This document shows positions 1-5,460 of a DNA stretch of 5,787 nucleotides, in pieces; position 1 is the stretch's first letter, and every line of letters starts with the position of its first letter. The stretch comes from Proteobacteria bacterium UBA4457. GTDB lineage: Bacteria; Pseudomonadota; Gammaproteobacteria; Ga0077536. The position numbers and the translations under genes are program-made. The stretch spans positions 1 to 5,787 of the forward strand of contig DGOV01000008.1 in the NCBI GenBank assembly GCA_002390205.1, read 5' to 3'. The notes beneath the pieces were generated by a model that saw only the letters and a program-made list of their open reading frames with translations, did no database searches and was not told the origin of the DNA.

Positions 1-70
1 CACAGTTTCTCCTGTTGTGCAACGCTGCAGCGCAACTTACTTGGTGCTCAAAACCTACAGGCGTCAACAA

Positions 71-99
71 TTGTTGTTTTAGGCAGTGCACATTATAAG
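71..99 (+). promoter_or_regulatory. Predicted sigma-70 promoter for the selenoprotein gene
   Basis: TTGTTG at 71-76 (3 of 6 to TTGACA) and TATAAG at 94-99 (5 of 6 to TATAAT) are separated by exactly 17 bases, the preferred spacing. Transcription would begin near 106, giving a leader of about 39 bases before the ATG at 145. The -35 hexamer is the right half of a perfect 12-base palindrome (65-76), so a repressor or activator could bind there. This is prediction from consensus only. Confidence 0.45.
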
Positions 100-133
100 A
101 ATAATCCGTAAAATATGCTAAGCGAATTAAATC

Positions 134-137
134 AGGA
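134..137 (+). promoter_or_regulatory. Shine-Dalgarno supporting the ATG at 145
   Basis: AGGA lies 7 bases before the ATG at 145, an ideal spacing. No comparable site precedes the internal ATG at 214, which instead lies in the proposed SECIS hairpin loop and stem. This helps decide that translation starts at 145 and passes through the in-frame TGA. The codon immediately before the ATG (142-144) is a TGA in the same frame, so the gene cannot begin further upstream. Confidence 0.7.
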
Positions 138-144
138 TACTTGA

Positions 145-489
145 ATGGCTACAGAAATCGGTTGGTACTACTTTCGTAAAGGCTGAACAAGCTGTGTCAG
201 AGCATCCAAGTTTATGGAAGCACAAAAAATTACTGTAAAAGAGGTCATCCCAGCGTCCCGCAAATTGGCGAGAGCCGATGCCAAATTACTCGCAAAATCA
301 GCTCAGAAGATTACTGTGGCTAAAGGGAAAAAGTTGTTGTCCTTTGACGGTGGAAATAAAGTAACTAAAGAGCTTATTGATAGCATGCTAGGTCCTACTG
401 GTAACTTAAGAGCGCCAACTATAGTGTTTGGGAAACAAGTTGTTGTGGGGTTCAATGAGGAGTGTTATCGGGAAATACTTTCAGAATAA
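145..489 (+). CDS. ArsC-family selenoprotein with UxxC redox motif (in-frame TGA = Sec)
   Basis: This is a small cytosolic thioredoxin-fold protein of the ArsC/YffB-related (seleno)protein family, 114 residues with the TGA at 184-186 read as selenocysteine 14. The start reads M-A-T-E-I-G-W-Y-Y-F-R-K-G-U-T-S-C, placing a U14-x-x-C17 redox motif after the first beta strand, where relatives carry Cys or Sec. The C-terminal half has the family block G-P-T-G-N-L-R-A-P-T at 83-92, with Pro91 as the expected cis-proline, followed by G-F-N-E-E at 102-106. ATG 145 has a good Shine-Dalgarno and an in-frame stop just before it. Starting at ATG 214 would give 91 residues lacking the first strand and the whole redox motif. 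A SECIS-like hairpin follows the TGA. The role is probably thiol-disulfide or selenol redox chemistry; true arsenate reduction is not shown. It stands alone and faces the catabolic operon. The alternative is a pseudogene with a nonsense mutation, but conservation on both sides of the TGA argues against that. Confidence 0.88.
184..186 (+). other. Selenocysteine codon (UGA recoding site)
   Basis: This in-frame TGA falls exactly where a redox-active Cys is expected, giving Gly-Sec-Thr-Ser-Cys. The reading frame is intact and family-like on both sides, and a hairpin of the bacterial SECIS type begins 15 bases downstream. Recoding needs SelA, SelB, SelC and SelD elsewhere in the genome, none of which is in this window. 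Confidence 0.85.
202..221 (+). promoter_or_regulatory. Putative bacterial SECIS (SelB-binding) hairpin
   Basis: The RNA can fold with pairs 202-221, 203-220, an A-A mismatch 204/219, then 205-218, 206-217, 207-216 and 208-215, closing a 6-base loop AGUUUA at 209-214. The loop carries G at its second position followed by U, as the bacterial SECIS consensus requires. There are 22 bases between the UGA and the loop, within the accepted range of roughly 16 to 37. Further pairing of 195-197 with 222-224 across a bulge is possible. The stem is short and imperfect, and folding was done by hand. Confidence 0.6.
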
Positions 490-490
490 A

Positions 491-505
491 CGGGAAAGAT
501 ACCCG
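491..505 (-). terminator. Weak hairpin between convergent genes
   Basis: CGGG (491-494) and CCCG (502-505) form a 4-pair stem with a 7-base loop in the 17-base gap between the two convergent genes. On the minus strand it is followed by TTTATTCT, a poor U-tract; on the plus strand there is no T-run. It may help end the catabolic operon, but the stem is too short to call with confidence. Confidence 0.3.
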
Positions 506-506
506 C

Positions 507-1451
507 TCAATAATCGGCACCTACTCCTTTCATGATGGCATAACCTGCAACCCACTCCGGTATCGGCAAGTACAGTAACAGCTCGAGACTCTTCGCTCCC
601 GACTCTTGCGCGGCCGCTGCCACGGACAGCCATGTTCTAACCTCATGAACGCCACACCCTGCATCATTTGTCATTTGCTCATCGTTCATAGACAAGATCG
701 GATCAAAATCAAAACGTTGAATAGATTCAATAAAAGAGCGATCCCATTCTGGGTTGAGCGGTGTCCTTACACTTACTCCCTGTATTTGCTTATTCGCCTC
801 TTCCACAACCTTATTTTGTCTCGACTCGCGAGCCTCGGCACTCAACTTGCCCCCATGAATTAGTCTATTCCTCAACTCACCAGTTGCCTCACTTAGCAAT
901 GGTATTGGTGGATCATGAGATAAACCACCCGACGCCGTCACTAATATTCGCAAATCAAGTGTTTTAGCAAAGACTCCTATCAGCCTGCCAAGCTCCAGCA
1001 CCCTTTGCAGAGGAGGTCTGGGAGGTGCGGCACAGTTGAGGAAAACGGGAATCACTGGTGGCATAGAATCCCACGTGAAAAGTTCATTAAGAAATTGGCT
1101 CAAACCATGATCGATCTTCATACTGTAAGAAGCTGCGAGATCCACGCCTGATTTGTGGGCGAAAGATAATAAATTGAGCGCTATTTCCTGGGCCGAACGA
1201 AGATGCCCTGCGGGCGTATTCCAATCTCCAACCGCTTCTGATTCCATTCCAATACAGAAAGGTGGCATGACATTATAAAAAAAACCATTGAAATGATCGG
1301 GGCCAAGAGCAATCACAAGTTCAGGGTCATAAGCGTCAACCCAGTCTCGCAAAGAAAGATGGGCAGCCTCTACAGCCTCCGATACATCTACCGGAACCTT
1401 GCAATATCCTCTTAAAGGAGTATGCGACGCAAATGCAAAGCGTATGGGCAC
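507..1451 (-). CDS. mhpB: MhpB-type extradiol dioxygenase (2,3-dihydroxyphenylpropionate 1,2-dioxygenase family)
   Basis: This is a class III (LigB-superfamily) Fe(II) dioxygenase that opens a catechol ring next to its hydroxyls, giving a 2-hydroxy-6-oxo-dienoate. With the GTG start the protein is 314 residues, the same length as E. coli MhpB as I remember it. Its signature blocks fall at the same residue numbers: S-H-T-P around His10, P-D-H-F-N-G-F-F-Y at 51-59, M-P-P-F-C at 62-66, D-H-G with His115, and S-G-G-L-S-H with His179. His115 and His179 are the known catalytic acid/base histidines of MhpB. His10, His53 and Glu270 (H-E-V-R-T-W) are likely metal ligands by analogy with LigB. The C-terminal P-I-P-E-W-V-A-G (296-303) is also typical. 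The frame stays open to an ATG at 1535, but that would overlap the hydrolase by 77 bases; GTG 1451 has its own Shine-Dalgarno. The enzyme acts on the HpaB-type product. The exact catechol side chain is unproven. Confidence 0.9.
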   Translation of the reverse strand: MPIRFAFASHTPLRGYCKVPVDVSEAVEAAHLSLRDWVDAYDPELVIALGPDHFNGFFYNVMPPFCIGMESEAVGDWNTPAGHLRSAQEIALNLLSFAHKSGVDLAASYSMKIDHGLSQFLNELFTWDSMPPVIPVFLNCAAPPRPPLQRVLELGRLIGVFAKTLDLRILVTASGGLSHDPPIPLLSEATGELRNRLIHGGKLSAEARESRQNKVVEEANKQIQGVSVRTPLNPEWDRSFIESIQRFDFDPILSMNDEQMTNDAGCGVHEVRTWLSVAAAAQESGAKSLELLLYLPIPEWVAGYAIMKGVGADY

Positions 1452-1456
1452 AATAA

Positions 1457-1460
1457 CCCT
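1457..1460 (-). promoter_or_regulatory. Shine-Dalgarno supporting the GTG start of the dioxygenase
   Basis: On the minus strand AGGG lies 5 bases before GTG 1451 and overlaps the TAG stop of the upstream hydrolase. This points to coupled translation and supports a 314-residue product rather than the 342-residue version from ATG 1535. Confidence 0.6.
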
Positions 1461-2337
1461 ATCCGTGTCCCTGAAGGAAGCCCAAGTGAATTTCATTAAA
1501 GATTTCGGGATCTTCAAACTGAGGCCAGTGTCCACAATTCATTATCAGCTCATACTTGGAATTTGGGATTAAACTAGCTATACGTCGGCCAACGAGCTCA
1601 TCCGCAGTAGGATCGTCTGATGTCCATATAACCAAGGTTTCAGCCTTTATAGACTGCCACTCTTCGTCACTTAAATTATTTCGTTGGCGTATCTCCGGTT
1701 CTTGTAGGACCAATATATGCTCCAGTGCCTCTCTAAACCCGTCCTGCATGTAAATCTCGCGGCGACATCTAACAAGCTCGTCAGTCACCGTCGCGGGATC
1801 TGCCATTAGCCATTCCAACCGTGTCTTTACCGTATCCCATACGGGATCGTCAACTGCAGCCCTAGTCAATACTTTGATTTTCTCCATTACAGCTGTATCC
1901 ATAGTGGCGCCACCCGTCGTGTTTAATACTAAACGCATCAGCCTGTCGGGATACTTTATAGCGAATCGGGCGGCAACCCAGCCCCCGAGAGATTCTCCTG
2001 ATATATGTGCCTCATTAATATTTAGAGAATCCATAAAAGCGGCCACATGCTCCACATAATAATCAATCTCATAATCAACATTCGGCTTGTCAGACCAGCC
2101 ATGACCCACGAAATCTATAGCCCAAGTATCAAAGTACCGTCCGTGACTCGCTAAGTTCCGGATATAACACTCTGCATGCCCACCCGTTCCATGTAATAAC
2201 AATAACGGTGGCAGATTTTCCGTGCCGGAGTGCAGGTATCTGGTTTGAATGGCGCCAGCTTCCAGATACCCTTGCTCAAACGGTGCTTGTGCAAGGTCCG
2301 ACCAAAAGCTTGAGCTCGATGGACTATTGACTTTCAT
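1459..2337 (-). CDS. MhpC-like alpha/beta hydrolase (meta-cleavage product hydrolase)
   Basis: This 292-residue cytosolic alpha/beta-fold hydrolase of the C-C bond hydrolase group (MhpC, BphD, HsaD) probably splits the dioxygenase product into 2-hydroxypenta-2,4-dienoate and a carboxylic acid. Visible features are the oxyanion-hole motif H-G-T-G-G (49-53), the nucleophile elbow G-E-S-L-G-G with Ser116, the acid Asp242 in W-T-S-D-D-P, and the base His270 in C-G-H-W-P-Q-F-E-D-P. The region after the elbow, about 140-225, forms the usual lid. The length is normal for the family. The ATG overlaps the TGA of the hydroxylase gene as ATGA (2334-2337), and GGAGG lies 4 bases upstream, so translation is probably coupled. 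The W-T-S-D-D segment differs from the W-G-R-N-D of E. coli MhpC, so this may be a distinct subfamily with another substrate. The triad and context give good confidence in the reaction type, less in the substrate. Confidence 0.87.
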   Translation of the reverse strand: MKVNSPSSSSFWSDLAQAPFEQGYLEAGAIQTRYLHSGTENLPPLLLLHGTGGHAECYIRNLASHGRYFDTWAIDFVGHGWSDKPNVDYEIDYYVEHVAAFMDSLNINEAHISGESLGGWVAARFAIKYPDRLMRLVLNTTGGATMDTAVMEKIKVLTRAAVDDPVWDTVKTRLEWLMADPATVTDELVRCRREIYMQDGFREALEHILVLQEPEIRQRNNLSDEEWQSIKAETLVIWTSDDPTADELVGRRIASLIPNSKYELIMNCGHWPQFEDPEIFNEIHLGFLQGHG

Positions 2338-3785
2338 AGCGCCTCCAAAAATTCGTCGAAGTGTCCTAAGTGAAACTCTTTACGCAGGTATTCTCTTTGT
2401 ATCCCAGCCAATAATGCTCCCCTTTCACCAGCGTAATTCTTTTCATACAGCTCATGTCTGGCCCCGAATTCGCTACCACAAAGATCCCACGCTATTTTTA
2501 GAAGTTGTGTTTTCTCTCTACCGTTTATCGAGGCTCCCCTAAGAGCTTTTTCAATATCAGAACCGATGGGGGAGTCAAATTCATCCATCGAAACTGGGAC
2601 CTGTACCAAGGCACCTCCTCCCATTTTCCTAATCATATCTATCATTTCCGGATAATAAATGGGGCCAAGAGCTCTGCCTGCTTGGAGAGACGCTAAGTCA
2701 GGGTACAAAACCCCATTTTCAGGATCGATAGTCGCTTGATATTCTGCCGATCTCGTGGTCGAGCGCACAACCTCTATCTTAACAGCGGCTTCACCAAGCA
2801 TTTCCATTATCTCAGGCCGACCTTCCATCCCCTGGGCTTCAGCCAATCTTTGAACTACAGCATATACAAAACCGAGCTTGGCCTCTAAACGGGCATTCGT
2901 CTGATGGGCGGTTAATTCTCTCATTCGGCTATCACGATACATACGATTGAGAAGCGAAACATTTTTATACACAAAAACCCTATCCCAAGGAACCAAAACA
3001 TCTTCGAAGACCACCGTAGCATCCATCTCATCAAATCGGGATGATAGAGGGAAGTCTCGAGTAGTACCAATGTTAGAAAAAGACGGTCTGCATATCGTTT
3101 TCAGGCCTTTTGTATTCATTGGGATAGCAAAAACATTGGCATAAGACTCTTCTCCCCGCTGAAAGGTCGGAGGAAAAGGCCATACTAGTAATTCATCAGC
3201 ATAGGGAGCGGCAGTTGCGATACGTTTGATCCCCGACAGAACAATACCACTCTCGTTTTCATCAACTACTTGGAGACATATTGCAGGATCAGACTGCTCA
3301 TTTCGTAATTTTCCTTTATCTAGCTGTGGGTCCAGCAGAGCGTGAGTCATAAACAAGTCATTCCTGGCAACGAAACGATAGTATTCGAAAACATTATTAG
3401 CTCTTTCGGCACTATCTTCGGCAAAAAAGCTTTTTTTGGCTGCTAGAGCAGCCAACATGACATTCAAAAAATCAGGACTTCGACCAACCATTCCACAATT
3501 CGCTTGAGCCCATGCAAAATAGGCCTCTCGCTTCAAACGCAAATCGTCAGCCGTTCTTGGAATCTGAAAGGCACGACCTACTTCTTGTCCCACTTCCTCA
3601 GAATGGCACACTAACAGCTCTCGAGTATCAGGCTCGTGCTGCATATCATATAACTCAGCAATCGACCGAACTGCAGCCTCAAATTGTGGAAACTTAGTAA
3701 CATCCGCTACCTTTTCTCCCCCATACCAGACCTCTCGTCCATCACGTAACCCACTTATATATTGGGACCCGTTCCTAATAGGCAT
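2334..3785 (-). CDS. HpaB-family FADH2-dependent phenol hydroxylase
   Basis: This is the 483-residue large (oxygenase) component of the 4-hydroxyphenylacetate 3-monooxygenase family, which uses FADH2 from a separate reductase to add a hydroxyl ortho to a phenolic OH. The N-terminal opening Y-I-S-G-L-R-D-G-R-E-V-W (9-20) is typical. The first domain runs to about 265 and includes G-R-S-P-D-F (101-106) and T-H-A-L (147-150). The junction motif F-E-D-V-L-V-P-W-D-R-V-F is at 260-271. The helical C-terminal domain, about 275-475, contains G-R-E-K-T-Q-L-L-K-I-A-W-D and Y-E-K-N-Y-A-G (447-453). Arg102 and His148 match the catalytic Arg and His known from characterised HpaB enzymes, but the Tyr four residues after the Arg is Phe106 here, by my alignment. 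GGAG sits 7 bases before the ATG, and the gene starts 15 bases after the monooxygenase stop. It probably makes the catechol cleaved by the dioxygenase. No HpaC-type reductase is visible. Confidence 0.88.
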   Translation of the reverse strand: MPIRNGSQYISGLRDGREVWYGGEKVADVTKFPQFEAAVRSIAELYDMQHEPDTRELLVCHSEEVGQEVGRAFQIPRTADDLRLKREAYFAWAQANCGMVGRSPDFLNVMLAALAAKKSFFAEDSAERANNVFEYYRFVARNDLFMTHALLDPQLDKGKLRNEQSDPAICLQVVDENESGIVLSGIKRIATAAPYADELLVWPFPPTFQRGEESYANVFAIPMNTKGLKTICRPSFSNIGTTRDFPLSSRFDEMDATVVFEDVLVPWDRVFVYKNVSLLNRMYRDSRMRELTAHQTNARLEAKLGFVYAVVQRLAEAQGMEGRPEIMEMLGEAAVKIEVVRSTTRSAEYQATIDPENGVLYPDLASLQAGRALGPIYYPEMIDMIRKMGGGALVQVPVSMDEFDSPIGSDIEKALRGASINGREKTQLLKIAWDLCGSEFGARHELYEKNYAGERGALLAGIQREYLRKEFHLGHFDEFLEAL

Positions 3786-3800
3786 TTAAGCTCTCCAAGA

Positions 3801-5066
3801 TCATCGGCCCGTCCATCCATTGCCGTCAAAGTTTCCCCTCATGACCGGTTGAAATTGCTCTAACTCGATCCCCAACTTAGGTAGAACTTTCTCTACTAAT
3901 AAATCATTCGATTTAAGCAGTTTATCTACCTTCACCGGCCCCGCGGCAATCCAAGGAACGATTAATTCGGGATTTAGTTTGTCAATCATTTCCTCTAAAC
4001 CTCTCGTAACAGTGTCAACCGAGCCCGCGATAGAAAATCCCCGGTCCCTCATACTCTTCGCAGTATTTGGAACTGCTCCTTCCTCGCCAACGTAACGAAG
4101 CGCTTCGTTAAAACCGAACCAGTCGTGCCATCTAGTCCAAATATAACCCAAGCCATCCTCCATAATACGATGGGCCTCTTCATCAGTATCGGCAACTACA
4201 ATCTCCCTAAAGTGTCCAACTCCATGGCCCCACTCCAAATCGCGACCGGCATCCTTGGCCGCAGAATAATAAAGATCGATTGCGCTTTTAGCATGCTCTT
4301 CAATAGGGGAAAAAATGATCGGTACAGCCCCTTCTCGAGCTGACCACTCGACCGTCTCGGGACTCATAGTAAAAGGAATAAATATTTCAATTTCGGACGG
4401 TTCTTGTAAAGTCAGAGGCGCAATACCAATCTGCTCCAAGTTTCCATCACGTCCAACCATACCCGGTACCATGTGTTGAGTCGCTGGATGGTCCCATTTG
4501 ACGCCAGACGGAGGAATCTCCCAATGCGTACCTTTGTGTTCGAAAAGTGAGTTGTTCCAAGCCTTTTTGATTATCGTGAAATGCTCGTTAAAAAGCTCTC
4601 TGTTGACCTTGTCATGCTCTAGGTATGCTTCATCGTTTGTTGCAGTCGACACAGCATTCATTTTCTGACCGATGGTCATGACATGACGGGCCTGATAGCC
4701 TCTTGCAAAACCTGCGGACATTCTACCTTGAGAGAAATGATCGAGCATCGCCAAATCTTCTGCAAGTAAGATTGGATTCCTAGCTGGTAAGACGTTTCCC
4801 ATTTGGCTGATCCGAAGCCTTTTAGTCTGCATCGCAGCCCACGTACCCAGCATAACGGGGTTATTTGAGACTTCCAGGCCTTCAAGGTGGAAGTGGTGCT
4901 CGGTAAATGCCACAAAATCGAACCCTAAGTCTTCGAATTGGGACACCAACTTCGCGCAGTCCGCTAAAGTTTGCTGATAGTAGTTTGGATTTTGCCCCGC
5001 AAGACCGAGCTCAAACTGTTCTGGCGTAGCTCCGACGCTAGGCAATAAAAAGCCGCCCATCCTCAT
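3801..5066 (-). CDS. Luciferase-like (LLM class) flavin-dependent monooxygenase
   Basis: This is a 421-residue TIM-barrel enzyme of the bacterial luciferase-like family, which uses reduced FMN (or, in some branches, F420) and usually O2. The barrel start M-R-M-G-G-F-L-L-P (1-9), the strongly family-typical F-T-E-H-H-F (54-59), N-V-L-P-A-R-N-P (91-98), and L-D-H-F-S-Q-G-R (108-115) followed by G-F-A-R-G-Y are all present. The C-terminal part has F-S-I-A-G-S-V (344-350), the usual G-[ST]-x turn near the end of the barrel. It is longer than classic alkanal monooxygenases, with extra sequence at about 130-235. The frame is open to an ATG at 5141, but that extension crosses a terminator hairpin and has no family features. 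ATG 5066 lies 7 bases after GGGGAGG. As first gene of the four-gene run it may oxidise a precursor of the phenolic substrate, or an aldehyde, but its substrate cannot be told from sequence. Confidence 0.85.
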   Translation of the reverse strand: MRMGGFLLPSVGATPEQFELGLAGQNPNYYQQTLADCAKLVSQFEDLGFDFVAFTEHHFHLEGLEVSNNPVMLGTWAAMQTKRLRISQMGNVLPARNPILLAEDLAMLDHFSQGRMSAGFARGYQARHVMTIGQKMNAVSTATNDEAYLEHDKVNRELFNEHFTIIKKAWNNSLFEHKGTHWEIPPSGVKWDHPATQHMVPGMVGRDGNLEQIGIAPLTLQEPSEIEIFIPFTMSPETVEWSAREGAVPIIFSPIEEHAKSAIDLYYSAAKDAGRDLEWGHGVGHFREIVVADTDEEAHRIMEDGLGYIWTRWHDWFGFNEALRYVGEEGAVPNTAKSMRDRGFSIAGSVDTVTRGLEEMIDKLNPELIVPWIAAGPVKVDKLLKSNDLLVEKVLPKLGIELEQFQPVMRGNFDGNGWTGR

Positions 5067-5073
5067 CTTCATA

Positions 5074-5080
5074 CCTCCCC
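5074..5080 (-). promoter_or_regulatory. Strong Shine-Dalgarno deciding the LLM monooxygenase start
   Basis: GGGGAGG is read on the minus strand. Three ATGs follow within 13 bases (5072, 5066, 5060). Spacing is 1 base to the first, 7 to the second and 13 to the third, so the second (5066) is preferred. Confidence 0.65.
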
Positions 5081-5100
5081 TGTTACTAGTTAGTTTTCCA

Positions 5101-5144
5101 AAGAAAAAACTTGCACTTAAGCCCAAACAAGTGCGCACCAAGTT
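5101..5144 (-). terminator. Rho-independent terminator-like hairpin after the MoaD-like gene
   Basis: On the minus strand AACTT (5144-5140) pairs with AAGTT (5112-5108), and GCACTT (5134-5129) pairs with AAGTGC (5118-5113), with a 5-base bulge on one side and a 10-base loop. It is followed by a T-rich run, TTTTTTCTT, overlapping the end of the stem. It lies 18 bases after the MoaD stop and 34 bases before the ATG of the LLM gene. It could end the AOR-MoaD transcript, or act as a partial terminator or attenuator in front of the catabolic genes, because there is little room for a promoter between it and the next gene. Confidence 0.55.
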
Positions 5145-5162
5145 GAAATAAATTAAAGTAGA

Positions 5163-5444
5163 CTACCCCCCAGCTATCCCAACAAGGAAAGTAATAGTTT
5201 CTCCGTCTTCAAGAATATCTTCTGCAGACACTCGCATTCCTTTTTCGTTAACAAACATGGTTCCACGCTCATTAAGTTCGTCAGTTTTGGGGTCTATTAG
5301 CATTGCTCGCATCCTAGCCCCATATTTATCACATATACATTTTGCAAATTCACTCACCGTAGGGATTTCAATAAGAAATGAATCCTCATCAGCAGAGGCG
5401 AGCTCTTTGAAATGACTATGAAACTTAGCATGCACTGTTATCAC
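5163..5444 (-). CDS. MoaD/ThiS-family sulfur carrier protein
   Basis: This is a 93-residue beta-grasp (ubiquitin-like) sulfur carrier. It ends V-G-I-A-G-G, with the terminal Gly92-Gly93 that is adenylated and thiocarboxylated in MoaD and ThiS proteins. The pattern fits the fold: an N-terminal strand M-I-T-V-H-A-K-F, a helix near 30-41 (V-S-E-F-A-K-C-I-C-D-K-Y), and late strands M-F-V-N-E and I-T-F-L-V-G. The frame is open to an ATG at 5516, but that extension lies inside the AOR coding region. GTG 5444, with AGG 8 bases upstream, starts 16 bases after the AOR stop and gives the family length. Its position behind an AOR-family gene suggests it supplies sulfur for the molybdopterin dithiolene of that enzyme's tungsten cofactor, in a complex with a MoaE-type subunit. 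That partnership is inferred from context, and no MoaE or activating enzyme is in the window. Confidence 0.82.
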   Translation of the reverse strand: MITVHAKFHSHFKELASADEDSFLIEIPTVSEFAKCICDKYGARMRAMLIDPKTDELNERGTMFVNEKGMRVSAEDILEDGETITFLVGIAGG

Positions 5445-5460
5445 GATATAAACCTGAACC

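Larger units (their letters stand above)
1..144. other. Non-coding leader upstream of the selenoprotein gene
   Basis: No gene can be supported here. One forward frame is open from the left edge to a TAA at 109-111 (36 codons), but its translation matches no family I recognise and it may be chance or the tail of a gene outside the window. Visible structure includes a 7-pair hairpin (14-20 with 30-36, one G-U pair), a perfect 10-base palindrome CGCTGCAGCG at 23-32, a perfect 12-base palindrome CAACAATTGTTG at 65-76, and a promoter-like pair of hexamers at 71-99. Confidence 0.6.

Noticed and set aside
1..108. Forward frame open from the left edge for 36 codons, ending at TAA 109-111
   Set aside because: The translation matches no family I recognise, and the length is within chance. 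It could be a gene tail, but that cannot be supported from this window.
214..489. A 91-residue protein starting at ATG 214
   Set aside because: It lacks the first beta strand and redox motif of its family and has no Shine-Dalgarno. The longer reading through the TGA from ATG 145 explains the sequence better.
606..863. Plus-strand open frame of 85 codons
   Set aside because: It lies antisense to the conserved dioxygenase gene, has no family features and overlaps another spurious frame at 761-967.
507..2337. TGA stops of the operon genes as further selenocysteine codons
   Set aside because: Each protein reaches its normal family length at its stop, and the following sequence is explained by the next gene or its Shine-Dalgarno.
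2249..2542. Plus-strand open frame of 97 codons
   Set aside because: It lies antisense across the junction of the hydrolase and hydroxylase genes. It has no recognisable domain and no Shine-Dalgarno that I can support.
4676..4915. Minus-strand open frame of 79 codons inside the LLM gene
   Set aside because: It is an out-of-frame shadow of a well-supported coding region; its residues show no domain.
5067..5141. A 25-residue N-terminal extension of the LLM monooxygenase
   Set aside because: It covers the terminator-like hairpin, resembles no part of the family and would bypass the strong Shine-Dalgarno at 5074-5080.
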